Position numbers and translations under genes: made by a program. This document shows positions 1-8,560 of a stretch of DNA of 64,000 nt, piece by piece (positions within the stretch are counted from its first letter, which is position 1; each line of letters opens with the position of its first letter). Source of the DNA: Clostridia bacterium (GTDB taxonomy: Bacteria; Bacillota; Clostridia; Oscillospirales; CAG-382). The notes under the pieces are model-generated. The model saw nothing but the letters and a program-made list of their open reading frames with translations, was not told the DNA's origin and did no database searches. The DNA is taken from assembly GCA_017456765.1 (NCBI GenBank), contig JAFTIR010000039.1:1-64000 (forward strand), written 5' to 3'.

Positions 1-2
1 AT

Positions 3-803
3 CTGTTTCTATACAAGATTTTGCTTCCGAGTTATCAAAAAGCCAGGGTGTTCTTTTCTTCTGGTTGGTGGAAACTTAATGTTATATTAGTTTTCTTTTT
101 CATACAGTTTTTGAATCAATATGCTTTCAGTATTGATATGAGCAATGCTCGTAATATAGTTTTTGATTTTGTTATTTTCAGTATTATTTTTTATTTAACA
201 TTAATTTTGATTTTTAATTTAGTAAAAGATAGCGCCGAAATGAATAAAAAAACATATGAAAATGATGAACTGAAAAATGTTGCGTACACAGACGCTTTGA
301 CAAATATGAAAAATAGAGCAGCATATGAGAGATTTACCATAAGACAAGTATTAAACCACAGAAAGAATCCCGGTGCACAGTTTATTTTTGTTATGCTTGA
401 TATCAATGGATTTAAAAATATCAATGATACAAGAGGACATGTCGCAGGGGATGAAATTTTAAAACAAGTAGGTAAGGTTATTACTGAATATTTTGAGAGT
501 TATAATTGTGAAAGTTTTAGATTTGGTGGCGATGAATTTGTTTTGCTGATAGAAGATATACAATTATCTTATGTCGAGAATCTAATTGTAAAGCTGAATG
601 AAGAATTAGTTAATTTAATTAATGTTACATTATCTCACGGTTGTTCAGAGGTGGACTTCAATAACGCAAAACCTTTTCACGTCGCTTTGAAAAAAGCTGA
701 TGCAATTATGTATTCTAATAAAGAGCAATATTATTTGAATTGGCGTAATAGTGAAAAAGAATTAAATGGTGAGAAGTTTTCAGCTGAATCAGATGACATC
801 TAA
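3..803 (+). CDS. Membrane-anchored GGDEF protein (probable diguanylate cyclase), 5' end cut by window
   Basis: The C-terminal half is a GGDEF domain with the motif RFGGDEFVLL intact, so cyclic-di-GMP synthesis is likely. Two hydrophobic stretches precede it (about residues 18-37 and 46-68, counted from a TTG at 21), followed by a short linker. The reading frame stays open to the window edge without a stop, so the true start and perhaps more membrane helices lie upstream. No RxxD product-inhibition site is seen in the residues before GGDEF. The gene is visibly more AT-rich than most of the window. It ends just before a hairpin terminator. Family assignment is firm; the sensed signal cannot be told. 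Confidence 0.88.
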   Translation: MFLYKILLPSYQKARVFFSSGWWKLNVILVFFFIQFLNQYAFSIDMSNARNIVFDFVIFSIIFYLTLILIFNLVKDSAEMNKKTYENDELKNVAYTDALTNMKNRAAYERFTIRQVLNHRKNPGAQFIFVMLDINGFKNINDTRGHVAGDEILKQVGKVITEYFESYNCESFRFGGDEFVLLIEDIQLSYVENLIVKLNEELVNLINVTLSHGCSEVDFNNAKPFHVALKKADAIMYSNKEQYYLNWRNSEKELNGEKFSAESDDI

Positions 804-819
804 ACCATTCGGCTCTTCC

Positions 820-858
820 AAAAATCCGTACACAACAGTGTGCGGATTTTTTCTTTTT
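820..858 (+). terminator. Intrinsic terminator after the GGDEF gene
   Basis: AATCCGTACAC and GTGTGCGGATT form a hairpin around a short loop, followed directly by a T-run. Confidence 0.85.
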
Positions 859-1005
859 ACTTCTTTACTCTTCGCTTTTCACTAAAAAATGTTGTTTTTG
901 GGAAAGTAATAGTGAAAAAGAAGAAATGAAGATGCCTTTGCGATAGCATAGCTTTTTTTATGCATAATTATTATGTCTTTTTCAAAAACCTACGCAAAGA
1001 AACAA
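859..1005. other. Intergenic stretch without a gene
   Basis: No reading frame with a ribosome binding site is seen. A short ATGC/GCAT stem followed by a T-run (about 933-960) may be a second weak terminator. Confidence 0.4.
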
Positions 1006-1036
1006 GCCCACAGCATTTCTACCGCGGGCTCGTCGT
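1005..1036 (-). terminator. Probable terminator after the AraC gene
   Basis: On the minus strand GCCCGCGG and CTGTGGGC form a hairpin with a T-rich tail, about 60 bases past the stop of the AraC gene. Confidence 0.55.
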
Positions 1037-1097
1037 GTTTGTTGCTAATTATTAAAGTGTTATTCGTGAAAATTCCTTACCGTCAGCTGTAAGTGCA

Positions 1098-1859
1098 CTA
1101 TCCCTTTGCATACTGTGCAGGCGACATTCCATATTTCTTCTTAAAAGCCCTACTGAAATACAGAGGGTCACTATAACCGACGGAGGCGGCAACAAGCGAA
1201 ATTGTATCGTAATCACCGCTGTCAATAACTGATTTTGCATGGGAAAGGCGTTTTGAAAGTATGTATTTCTGAGGACTTGTGCCGTATTTGGAACGGAAAA
1301 TTTGCTGAAAATATGTATCGGATATTCCGCAAAGACTTACTAACGTTTCAACCTTCAGCTCACAGTCATAAATGTGCTTTTTCAGGTATGAAACGGCAGG
1401 GGAAATAATATCTGCTTTCTTTTTATCTATGTATGTCAGATTTTCGAGGTTTTCTAAGTATGCCAGCAGATTGTAAAAAACAGAGTAACATCTGTAATGC
1501 TCTGCTTTTCCGCCGAATTTCCATAAATCAGTAAGATTGTTTGTAAACTCGTCCATGTCCTGAAAACTCTCAAGGGGATATGAAAACGGAACGGCATTTT
1601 CAAGTTCCGCATCAAAGCTGATTATGATATATTCACATGGGGTATCTGCAACGCACGCGTAATCATAGTTGCATCCTTTTGGCAAAAAAAGAATTTTACC
1701 TTGTTCAGCTTGAATAGAAATTTCGGGAAATGTGTATTTGACACATCCTGCGGTACGAAAAACGAAGGAGTTGTATTTGCGTTTTTGCACCGAACCCTGC
1801 CGTTTTGAAGCCCCTTTGTAGATGTTTTCAATTCTCAGATTTTCTATGTTTTTGAACAT
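1098..1859 (-). CDS. AraC family transcriptional regulator
   Basis: A 253-residue protein with an N-terminal cupin-like ligand domain (FLPKGCNYDY region) and a C-terminal double helix-turn-helix of AraC type ending in the signature VGYSDPLYFSRAFKKKYGMSP. The ATG at 1859 is chosen because AGGTGA lies six bases before it; a GTG at 1868 would sit inside that ribosome binding site. It is transcribed away from the MATE transporter that starts at 2022, and AraC regulators commonly control such a divergent neighbour; that link is inferred. The ligand is unknown. Confidence 0.9.
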   Translation of the reverse strand: MFKNIENLRIENIYKGASKRQGSVQKRKYNSFVFRTAGCVKYTFPEISIQAEQGKILFLPKGCNYDYACVADTPCEYIIISFDAELENAVPFSYPLESFQDMDEFTNNLTDLWKFGGKAEHYRCYSVFYNLLAYLENLENLTYIDKKKADIISPAVSYLKKHIYDCELKVETLVSLCGISDTYFQQIFRSKYGTSPQKYILSKRLSHAKSVIDSGDYDTISLVAASVGYSDPLYFSRAFKKKYGMSPAQYAKG

Positions 1860-1891
1860 ACATTTCACCTATCATTTTTAATACTGTCTGT

Positions 1892-1920
1892 ATTGTATCA
1901 TAAAAACGAGATATATTCAA
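1892..1920 (-). promoter_or_regulatory. Promoter of the AraC gene
   Basis: Minus strand TTGAAT, 17-base spacer, TACAAT, about 30 bases before the start codon. Confidence 0.7.
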
Positions 1921-2021
1921 TACCGCCAGTGATTTTTTGTTGCGAAAAGTCCATGTTGTTGCAAGAATTCTATGTACATATTCTATTTAAATGCTAAAAT
2001 AGTATAGAACGAGGTGAGGAT

Positions 2022-3389
2022 ATGGCAGTGACAAAAAGTAACAGCGTTGATATGGTAAACGGTTCTCTTTGGGGCAAAATATTAAAGTTCTCGGCGCTAT
2101 ACATGCTGACGGCACTTCTTCAGGAGCTGTACAGCGCGGCAGATGTTATGGTTGTTGGGAATTTTGCAGGTGATGCGGCTCTTGCAGGAGTCGGAACGTG
2201 TACTGTAATTGTAAATTTCTTCATTAACGTTATACTTGGACTTTCCGCAGGTGCAACAATTGTCCTCGGTCAGGCCATCGGAGCCAAAAACGAAGAAGAA
2301 ATATCAAAGGTTACACACACCTCGATTGCAACGGCGGTTGTGTGCGGATTCTTTGTAACACTTATTTGTCAAGTTTTTTACAGACAGCTTCTCGGCATGA
2401 TTGATGTTCCCGAGGATATTTTCCCCGAGGCATCAAGCTACTTAAGAATTGTTTCAATTGGTTTTATACCATCTCTTTTATATAATTTTGGTGCCTCTAT
2501 TCTTCGTGCCAAGGGAGACACAAAGCGCGCACTTTATATTGTTACAGCCTCCGGCATAATCAATGTGCTTCTCAACCTGTTTTTTGTGTGTGTTGTAAAA
2601 ATGACAGCAAGCGGTGTTGCTGTGGCAACGGTGATTTCACAGATTTTTACTGCTGTTTCGATTTTGTACATTCTTTACAAGGAAAATGATGAAACAAGAC
2701 TGATTCTTAAAAATATTCGTATCTATAAGGTGCAGTTCTTGAGGATTTTAAGATTTGGGTTGCCGTCAGGCATACAAAGCTCGGTGTATTCTGCCTCCGG
2801 AATGATTGTTCAGGCAAGTGTAAATGGCTTTGGCAAGGCTGCTATTGCGGCAAGCTCGGCTGTAACAAGCATTACAAGCTTCTATAACGTAATGGTCAAT
2901 AGCTTGTATCAGGCATCAATGGTGTTTACCAGCCAGAATTTCGGTGCGGCAAAGTTTAACCGAATCAAGAAAACCATTTTTGTGTGTATGACGTATGTAG
3001 TATGTCTTGGCATCATTCAATCGTTTGTGACATATTTCTTTGGTGAATCTTTGATCGGGCTTTATGTGGGTGATGACGTTCAGGTTCTCGGATGGGGTCT
3101 GCGCAAATTAAATACAATAGGATATACATATGCACTTTTAGGATTTATGAATATCATGAGCGGGGCACTCAGAGGCATGGGAGCTTCTTTTGTCAACATG
3201 ATAACATCAATTGTTGGCGTTTGCGGAATACGAATTGTGTGGATTATGACAGTGTTCAAATCAGTAGGCACTATTGAAGCACTTTTCCTGTGTTATCCTG
3301 TTTCGTGGGTAGGAACAATGTGTCTTCATATAATTATGTTTGTTATCGTGTTCAGAACAGAAAAAAGAAAACATCCGGTATCCGTATAA
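2022..3389 (+). CDS. MATE family multidrug/Na+ antiporter
   Basis: A 455-residue integral membrane protein with about 12 helices and typical MATE sequence (YSAADVMVVGNFAGDAALAG near the N-terminus, GLPSGIQSS opening the second half), matching the family length. It should export toxic organic cations or other small molecules using an ion gradient. GAGGTGAGGAT gives a good ribosome binding site. It is divergent from an AraC regulator. A TAAAAT box is present near 1994 but no good -35, as expected for an activator-dependent promoter. The substrate is unknown. Confidence 0.92.
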   Translation: MAVTKSNSVDMVNGSLWGKILKFSALYMLTALLQELYSAADVMVVGNFAGDAALAGVGTCTVIVNFFINVILGLSAGATIVLGQAIGAKNEEEISKVTHTSIATAVVCGFFVTLICQVFYRQLLGMIDVPEDIFPEASSYLRIVSIGFIPSLLYNFGASILRAKGDTKRALYIVTASGIINVLLNLFFVCVVKMTASGVAVATVISQIFTAVSILYILYKENDETRLILKNIRIYKVQFLRILRFGLPSGIQSSVYSASGMIVQASVNGFGKAAIAASSAVTSITSFYNVMVNSLYQASMVFTSQNFGAAKFNRIKKTIFVCMTYVVCLGIIQSFVTYFFGESLIGLYVGDDVQVLGWGLRKLNTIGYTYALLGFMNIMSGALRGMGASFVNMITSIVGVCGIRIVWIMTVFKSVGTIEALFLCYPVSWVGTMCLHIIMFVIVFRTEKRKHPVSV

Positions 3390-3416
3390 GCACTGCCAAA
3401 GCAGTGCTTTTCTTTT
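3389..3416 (+). terminator. Terminator after the MATE gene
   Basis: AGCACTGC-CAAA-GCAGTGCT hairpin, overlapping the stop codon and followed by TTTTC. Confidence 0.85.
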
Positions 3417-3427
3417 GCACAATATAC

Positions 3428-3456
3428 TTGATTTTTAGACATATTTACAGTATAAT
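3428..3456 (+). promoter_or_regulatory. Promoter of the sugar kinase gene
   Basis: TTGATT, 17-base spacer, TATAAT, about 38 bases before the GTG start. Confidence 0.75.
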
Positions 3457-3493
3457 TAAATCAACGATATGATTTGTTGACGGAGGGATTTGC

Positions 3494-4522
3494 GTGGATT
3501 TTATAAAGCCAAAAGCAGAATTTGATTTAATCAGTTTTGGTGAGGTTATGCTCAGACTGTCACCGCCCGATAAAGAAAAGATTTCGCAGAGTGAGGTTTT
3601 TGAAAAAAACTGTGGAGGTTCTGAATTTAATGTTGCATCCGGTGCGGCAAATCTCGGCATCCGTTCTGCAATTATTACAAAACTTCCAAAGAATAAAATG
3701 GGGCATTTTATCGCAAGACGAATAAGATACGGAACTGTTTCTGACGATTACGTTGTATGGGATAATAGCGACAGCAAAAGACTTGGTATTTACTATTACG
3801 AAAGCGGTGTATATCCCCGTAAATCTGCTGTTGTTTACGACAGGGCAGGAGCATCTGTTTGTTCCCTTGACCTTTCGGAAATTCCCGACGAAATATATGA
3901 AAAAACAAGGATATTTCATATAAGCTCCATATCTTTGGCGCTCGGTGAAACGCTGAGAAAGACGGCAATAGAAGTGATTAAAAGAATGAAAGCAAGCGGC
4001 GTTGCTATCAGCTTTGACGTTAATTACCGTGCAGCTCTGTGGAGTGAAGAAGATGCAAGAGAGCTTATAAAGACAATATTACCTATGGTTGACATTCTGT
4101 TCGTATCAGAGGAAACCTCCAGAAGAATGATGCAGAAGGTGGGAACTCTTGACGAAATAATGAAGAGCTACTCCGACGAATATGGCTGTAAGATTGTTGC
4201 CACAACGCGCCGAGAGGTTGTAAGCCCGACAAGGCACAATTTTGGCTCAAGAATTTATTTTGACGGCAAATTCTATGAAGAACCTCACTATAAGAACATT
4301 GAAGTAATTGACCGCGTAGGAAGCGGAGACGCATATGTAGCGGGAGTACTCTACGGGATTCTTTCGGGTGCGAACATTGAAGACTGTATGTCCTACGGTA
4401 ATGCCTTGAGTGCCGTTAAAAACACGGTGTCGGGTGATATGTCAATCAGCTCAATTGATGAAGTGAATTCTATCATTGAATCTCACAGAGCAACAGGACT
4501 ACAGGATGAAATGGTGAGATAG
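3494..4522 (+). CDS. kdgK: 2-dehydro-3-deoxygluconokinase (PfkB family)
   Basis: A 342-residue ribokinase-fold sugar kinase. The N-terminal FGEVMLRLSPP and CGGSEFNVASGAANLG motifs are those of KDG kinases, and the C-terminal anion hole with catalytic base RVGSGDAY puts the base at Asp279. It would phosphorylate 2-keto-3-deoxygluconate to KDPG, which the aldolase encoded at 59.3 kb could cleave to pyruvate and glyceraldehyde 3-phosphate. The start is GTG, six bases after GGAGGG. Another PfkB sugar substrate (fructose, tagatose) cannot be excluded, but the N-terminal motif favours KDG. Confidence 0.82.
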   Translation: MDFIKPKAEFDLISFGEVMLRLSPPDKEKISQSEVFEKNCGGSEFNVASGAANLGIRSAIITKLPKNKMGHFIARRIRYGTVSDDYVVWDNSDSKRLGIYYYESGVYPRKSAVVYDRAGASVCSLDLSEIPDEIYEKTRIFHISSISLALGETLRKTAIEVIKRMKASGVAISFDVNYRAALWSEEDARELIKTILPMVDILFVSEETSRRMMQKVGTLDEIMKSYSDEYGCKIVATTRREVVSPTRHNFGSRIYFDGKFYEEPHYKNIEVIDRVGSGDAYVAGVLYGILSGANIEDCMSYGNALSAVKNTVSGDMSISSIDEVNSIIESHRATGLQDEMVR

Positions 4523-4609
4523 CATGAAATTTTCAACATATTTATTTGATTTTTCACAGCTACCCGAGCTGTAACAGAATGAAACCCTTAACGAACGGAG
4601 TATAATACG

Positions 4610-5842
4610 ATGGCACTTCATGTTTTAGACGAGGCAAACCGTTGCCTGCAATGTAAAAATCCGTCATGCCGAAAAGGCTGTCCGATAAATACACCCATTC
4701 CTGAGGTTATTGCTCTTTTGAAGGACAACAAACTCGATGAGGCAGGGTGGTTGCTGTTTGAAAACAACCCTCTTACTACTATTTGCAGTTTAGTATGTAA
4801 TCACGAGAAGCAGTGCGAGGGTAATTGTGTACTTAACAAAAAGGGGACTCCCGTCCACTTTTCTGCAATTGAAAACTATATATCGAGTGCATATGCACCA
4901 AAAATGGTAAAAGGTCCTGCGAAATCAAACGGTCAAAGGGTTGCCATTGTAGGCTCAGGACCTGCAGGACTTACAATAGCAATTATTCTTGCAAGATATG
5001 GCTATCAGGTAACGATTTTCGAGAGTAAGGACAAAATAGGTGGCGTTTTGCGCCATGGAATTCCTGAATTTCGTTTGCCCAAAAGCGTGCTTGACGACCT
5101 TCAGTACCGTCATATAGAGCTCAAGGGAATAAAGATTCGTCCCAACATCCGCATAGGCGATGCTATCGGTATTGATGATTTGTTCAGAGACGGATATAAG
5201 GCTATTTTTATAGGCACAGGTGTTTGGCGTCCAAATACGCTACATATTAAGGGCGAAACCTTTGGAAATGTTCATTTTGCTATAAATTATCTCAATAATC
5301 CTTCTGTATACAAATTGGGTGAAAAAGTAACAATTATCGGTGCCGGTAATGCTGCTATGGACGTTGCGAGAACTGCGGTGAGAAGCGGTAGCAGGCAGGT
5401 GACTTGCTTTTCACTTGAAAAAAAGGTTGCGGCAAGTGATTATGAATTCAGCTACGCAAAACTCGAGGGCGTAAATTTCATGTATAACCTCAAACCCGTT
5501 GAAATTCTTGATGATGGAGTAATTTTCCGTGAAGTAATTGAGCATGAGGACGGTTCCTTTGAAGAGGTTGAGGGCAGTGACAAGGTTTATTCTTCCGATT
5601 CTGTTATTATTGCTATCAGTCAGGGACCGCGTAATATTATTGTGTCTACAACAACAGGGCTTGAAGCAAGTAAATCCGGACTTTTGGTGGCAGACGAGTA
5701 TGGAAATACAAGCAGACCCGGCATTTTTGCATCCGGCGATGTGGTAAACGGTGCGCGTACTGTAGTTGAAGCAGTTGCTCACAGTAAAATTGTTGCGGAA
5801 ACTATGCACAGGTATATTCAGGGATTAAATAACAATATCTGA
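4610..5842 (+). CDS. FAD/NAD(P)-dependent oxidoreductase, glutamate synthase small-subunit (GltD) type
   Basis: A 410-residue flavoprotein. Two cysteine clusters at the N-terminus (CLQCKNPSCRKGCP and CSLVCNHEKQCEGNC) bind 4Fe-4S centres as in GltD/NfnB-type proteins. An FAD Rossmann motif GSGPAG at about residue 115 and an NAD(P) motif GAGNAAMD at about residue 247 follow, and the protein ends with the FAD signature FASGDVV. No large glutamate synthase subunit is adjacent, so the electron partner is unknown and a role in glutamate synthesis is not assured. It follows kdgK by 87 bases and may be co-transcribed. Confidence 0.85.
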   Translation: MALHVLDEANRCLQCKNPSCRKGCPINTPIPEVIALLKDNKLDEAGWLLFENNPLTTICSLVCNHEKQCEGNCVLNKKGTPVHFSAIENYISSAYAPKMVKGPAKSNGQRVAIVGSGPAGLTIAIILARYGYQVTIFESKDKIGGVLRHGIPEFRLPKSVLDDLQYRHIELKGIKIRPNIRIGDAIGIDDLFRDGYKAIFIGTGVWRPNTLHIKGETFGNVHFAINYLNNPSVYKLGEKVTIIGAGNAAMDVARTAVRSGSRQVTCFSLEKKVAASDYEFSYAKLEGVNFMYNLKPVEILDDGVIFREVIEHEDGSFEEVEGSDKVYSSDSVIIAISQGPRNIIVSTTTGLEASKSGLLVADEYGNTSRPGIFASGDVVNGARTVVEAVAHSKIVAETMHRYIQGLNNNI

Positions 5843-5860
5843 TTGTTAAACGGCGTTTTA

Positions 5861-5889
5861 AAGGGCATACACATTAGTGTATGCCCTTG
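5861..5889. terminator. Hairpin between convergent genes
   Basis: AAGGGCATACAC and GTGTATGCCCTT form a strong stem between convergent genes. The T-run is weak on both sides, so termination is likely but not certain. Confidence 0.6.
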
Positions 5890-5901
5890 CTGGGTTTATA
5901 T

Positions 5902-6948
5902 TTAACAAACAGTAAAAGTAAAATCCTCCCAGGGGATATTCACTTCCTTTTTGTCGCAGATTATCTCGTCAATGTGAAGCAAAAGCGGAAAATCTTCCTC
6001 CTTAAGTGTTCCCTTTGCAATACCTTTCTTTACGGCTCTTGCAACTCTTTCTGCAACAACGAGAGATTCGAGTGTCACACCGCAAAGTTCTTCCTTCGCC
6101 TCATCTATGTTAAGTCCTTTGCCGAGAAGGATTCCGACGAGACGGGTACGTCCACCGTAAACCGTAACATAAAGGTCACCAACACCTACACACAAATTGT
6201 CAAGAGTAAGCGCATTCTGGAACTCTAACAGTTTGTACATTTCCTTTGCTGCCTGGCCAAAAACGGCTGCTTGGGAGTTGAAGTGAAGAGTGTCGTTTCC
6301 AAAAGATTTCTGATTGAGTCCTATTGTGAGGGCAATTCCGAGCGCATATCCGTTCTTTAATGCAACGGCGCTTTCAATACCGGTAACATCAGTTGTTATG
6401 CTTATGTGATAATAATCTGTTTGCATAACCTCTTTAAGAAAGCGAAGCGTTTCGATGTTTTCGCCGCAGAAAGCGACTTCTGTTTGGTCGTGGGCAACAA
6501 GCTCATAGCTTGTGCAAGGGCCGCCGATTGCATTGAGAGAAAGCTTTTTGCCGATAGAATTGAGTTTTTTCTTCCACAGGTCAGGATATGTCAAAAGTTT
6601 TCCGTCCTCTGTGTCCATAAGTCCCTTTGTAACGGTCAAAACCGGTGCATCCTCAGGAATTACGGGAAGCACATTGTCAGCAAACCATTCAACACCAAAA
6701 CTGCTGACACCGCCGATTACAACATCTGTATCGCAAAGTGCGTTTTCAAGCTCTTCAAGCTGATAGAATTTGATTCCATTTGGAAAATCCTTTTCAAATT
6801 TCGGGTGTCTGTTGTTTTTTATGCAGCCATTTATAATTTCTCTGTCAAGGTGAGTGCCTACAAGTCTTACCTCGTGTCCGTTTTCTCTTGCGGGAAAAGC
6901 AAGCGCCGAGCCCATCATGCCGGCTCCCACAATTGTTATTATTGCCAT
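5902..6948 (-). CDS. NAD(P)-dependent glycerol-3-phosphate dehydrogenase family protein
   Basis: A 348-residue protein beginning with the Rossmann motif VGAGMMGSA. It has the two lysine motifs of GpsA-type enzymes, VTKGLMD and ESAVALKNG, and a C-terminal helical domain with GDLYVT. GpsA reduces dihydroxyacetone phosphate to glycerol 3-phosphate for lipids. The second motif departs from the usual ALKNVIAIA and the gene faces a sugar-type DeoR operon, so a related polyol phosphate is a real alternative. AAAGGAG before the ATG supports the start. It shares its upstream region with the DeoR gene. Confidence 0.8.
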   Translation of the reverse strand: MAIITIVGAGMMGSALAFPARENGHEVRLVGTHLDREIINGCIKNNRHPKFEKDFPNGIKFYQLEELENALCDTDVVIGGVSSFGVEWFADNVLPVIPEDAPVLTVTKGLMDTEDGKLLTYPDLWKKKLNSIGKKLSLNAIGGPCTSYELVAHDQTEVAFCGENIETLRFLKEVMQTDYYHISITTDVTGIESAVALKNGYALGIALTIGLNQKSFGNDTLHFNSQAAVFGQAAKEMYKLLEFQNALTLDNLCVGVGDLYVTVYGGRTRLVGILLGKGLNIDEAKEELCGVTLESLVVAERVARAVKKGIAKGTLKEEDFPLLLHIDEIICDKKEVNIPWEDFTFTVC

Positions 6949-6973
6949 TTTTCTGCTCCTTTTCGAATTTTTT

Positions 6974-7084
6974 TGAAATTTTGTGAAAATGTTTGAAAAA
7001 GTTGAAATGCTATGATATAATCAATTATACGAAAAGCAAGAAGGGCGGTCAAGATGTGGTGAAAATCTTGAAACATTTTCAAAG
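6974..7084. promoter_or_regulatory. Phased TGAAA repeats, probable DeoR operator region
   Basis: TGAAA occurs at 6974, 6984, 6994 and 7003, then at 7060 and 7069, at 9-10 base intervals. GAAAATGTTT near 6985 recurs as its reverse complement AAACATTTTC near 7071. The block lies between two divergent genes and overlaps the DeoR promoter. Confidence 0.6.
6993..7021 (+). promoter_or_regulatory. Promoter of the DeoR operon
   Basis: TTGAAA, 17-base spacer, TATAAT, inside the TGAAA repeats. Confidence 0.75.
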
Positions 7085-7107
7085 TTTGCCAAAAGGATGG
7101 ACAGAAT

Positions 7108-7821
7108 ATGGTTGTATATGAGCGTCAGCGGGAGATTATGAATTATCTCAAAAAGAATCAGTTTTCAACGGTAAAAGAGCTTGCAAAGCTTGTCTTTACC
7201 AGCGAGTCATCGGTGAGGCGCGATATAAAGCTTCTTGAACAGAAAGGATATGTCAGCCAGATATACGGTGGTGTTGTATGGGCAGAGTATGTAAATAGCA
7301 CTGTCCCCGTAAATCTTCGTGATAATTATAACTCTGTAATCAAGGAAGAAATTGCAAAACGGGCGGCAGAATATATTTTTGACGGTGCAACGGTTTTCAT
7401 GGACGGTTCTTCTACGGTCAGAAGAATTATCAAATACATGAGTCACTGTAAAGGGGTCAAAATAATAACAAACAATCAGCGAGTTTTTGAGGAAAACAAC
7501 AATCCCGAAATTCAGCTTTATTGCACAGGCGGGCTTTTTGTAAATCAGAGTAATATTTTTGTGGGTAGTACCGCAGAGAGCTATGTCAACAATATCAACG
7601 CCGACATTCTGTTTTTTTCAAGTCAGGCACTTTCGGATGACGGATGGATAAGTGATGTATCTGAAGAGGAAACTTCTCTTAGGAGGGTGATGCTTTCACG
7701 GGCGAAAAAGAAGATTTTTCTTTGTGATTCCACAAAACTGGGACTAAGGAAAACATTTACATTATGCTCCAAGGATGATGTTGATGCAGTGATATGTGAT
7801 AAGGCATTGCCCTGGGAATGA
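7108..7821 (+). CDS. DeoR family transcriptional regulator
   Basis: A 237-residue repressor-type protein. The N-terminal winged helix carries the DeoR signature (SSVRRDIKLLEQKGYVSQIYGGV, residues about 31-53), and the rest is the ribose-isomerase-like sugar-phosphate sensor domain (FMDGSSTVRRII region). AAAGGA precedes the ATG. It is the first gene of a four-gene operon and is divergent from the GpsA-like gene, so it probably controls both directions and senses a phosphorylated metabolite. Family members usually repress in the absence of effector; the effector here is unknown. Confidence 0.92.
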   Translation: MVVYERQREIMNYLKKNQFSTVKELAKLVFTSESSVRRDIKLLEQKGYVSQIYGGVVWAEYVNSTVPVNLRDNYNSVIKEEIAKRAAEYIFDGATVFMDGSSTVRRIIKYMSHCKGVKIITNNQRVFEENNNPEIQLYCTGGLFVNQSNIFVGSTAESYVNNINADILFFSSQALSDDGWISDVSEEETSLRRVMLSRAKKKIFLCDSTKLGLRKTFTLCSKDDVDAVICDKALPWE

Positions 7822-7848
7822 AAGTAATTACAGAAAGGAATTTGTACT

Positions 7849-8553
7849 ATGTTTAACAAAGCAATAACATTCAGCTATGATGACGGTGTAACGCAAGACA
7901 TTCGCCTCATAGAAATCTTCAACAAGTATAATCTCAAAGCTACGTTCAACCTGAATTCCGAGCTTCTCGGAATTGAGCATACACTTGTGCGTGAAGGGGT
8001 AAATATCAAACACATAAAGAATAACCCCGGGGACGTAAAATATATTTATGACGGACATGAGGTGGCAGTGCATACGCTTACACACCCGAATCTTACACAA
8101 GTCAAGGATGATGCGGAAGTTTTACGTCAGGTTAAAAAGGACAGGGAAAATCTATCACAGCTTGTTGGCTATGAGGTTGAAGGCATGGCGTACCCCAGCG
8201 GCGGCGTTAATTGCGACGACAGAGTTGCAAAAATAATAAAGGACAATACAATTATAAAATATGCCCGTACAATAGGTGTTACTCATAGCTTTGAGCCTTA
8301 TGAAGATTTGTATCAGTACAAGGGAACGCTTTATCACCACGGAAACTGGAATGAGCTTTTTGATATGGGGCAAAAGTTCCTTGAACTTGAAACGGACACA
8401 CCAAAGGTATTTTACATATGGGGACATGCATATGAATTTGATATTTTCCCCGAGAGATGGGCAATTTTTGAAGAGTTTTGTAAAATGATGAGTGGCAAAA
8501 AAGATATATTCTACGGCACAAATAAAGAAGTGCTGTGCGGAGAATGGAGATAA
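7849..8553 (+). CDS. Polysaccharide deacetylase (NodB) family protein, cytoplasmic
   Basis: A 234-residue protein beginning almost directly with the NodB motif SYDDG (Asp11-Asp12) and carrying the metal-binding HTLTH motif near residue 75. These are the catalytic base and zinc ligands of carbohydrate esterase family 4-like deacetylases. There is no signal peptide, so it acts inside the cell, probably on a small imported N- or O-acyl substrate rather than on the wall. It lies 27 bases after the DeoR gene with AGAAAGGA as ribosome binding site. The D-aminoacylase downstream suggests a shared theme of deacylation, which is inferred. Confidence 0.83.
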   Translation: MFNKAITFSYDDGVTQDIRLIEIFNKYNLKATFNLNSELLGIEHTLVREGVNIKHIKNNPGDVKYIYDGHEVAVHTLTHPNLTQVKDDAEVLRQVKKDRENLSQLVGYEVEGMAYPSGGVNCDDRVAKIIKDNTIIKYARTIGVTHSFEPYEDLYQYKGTLYHHGNWNELFDMGQKFLELETDTPKVFYIWGHAYEFDIFPERWAIFEEFCKMMSGKKDIFYGTNKEVLCGEWR

Positions 8554-8560
8554 ACTGAAA

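Noticed and set aside
6406-6996. Plus-strand frame across the GpsA-like gene and its upstream region
   Set aside because: Opposite to a gene with clear Rossmann and lysine motifs; no promoter or ribosome binding site.
6974-7073. TGAAA repeats as a CRISPR-like or microsatellite array
   Set aside because: Units are five bases with no unique spacers and sit in a promoter region; an operator array explains them better.
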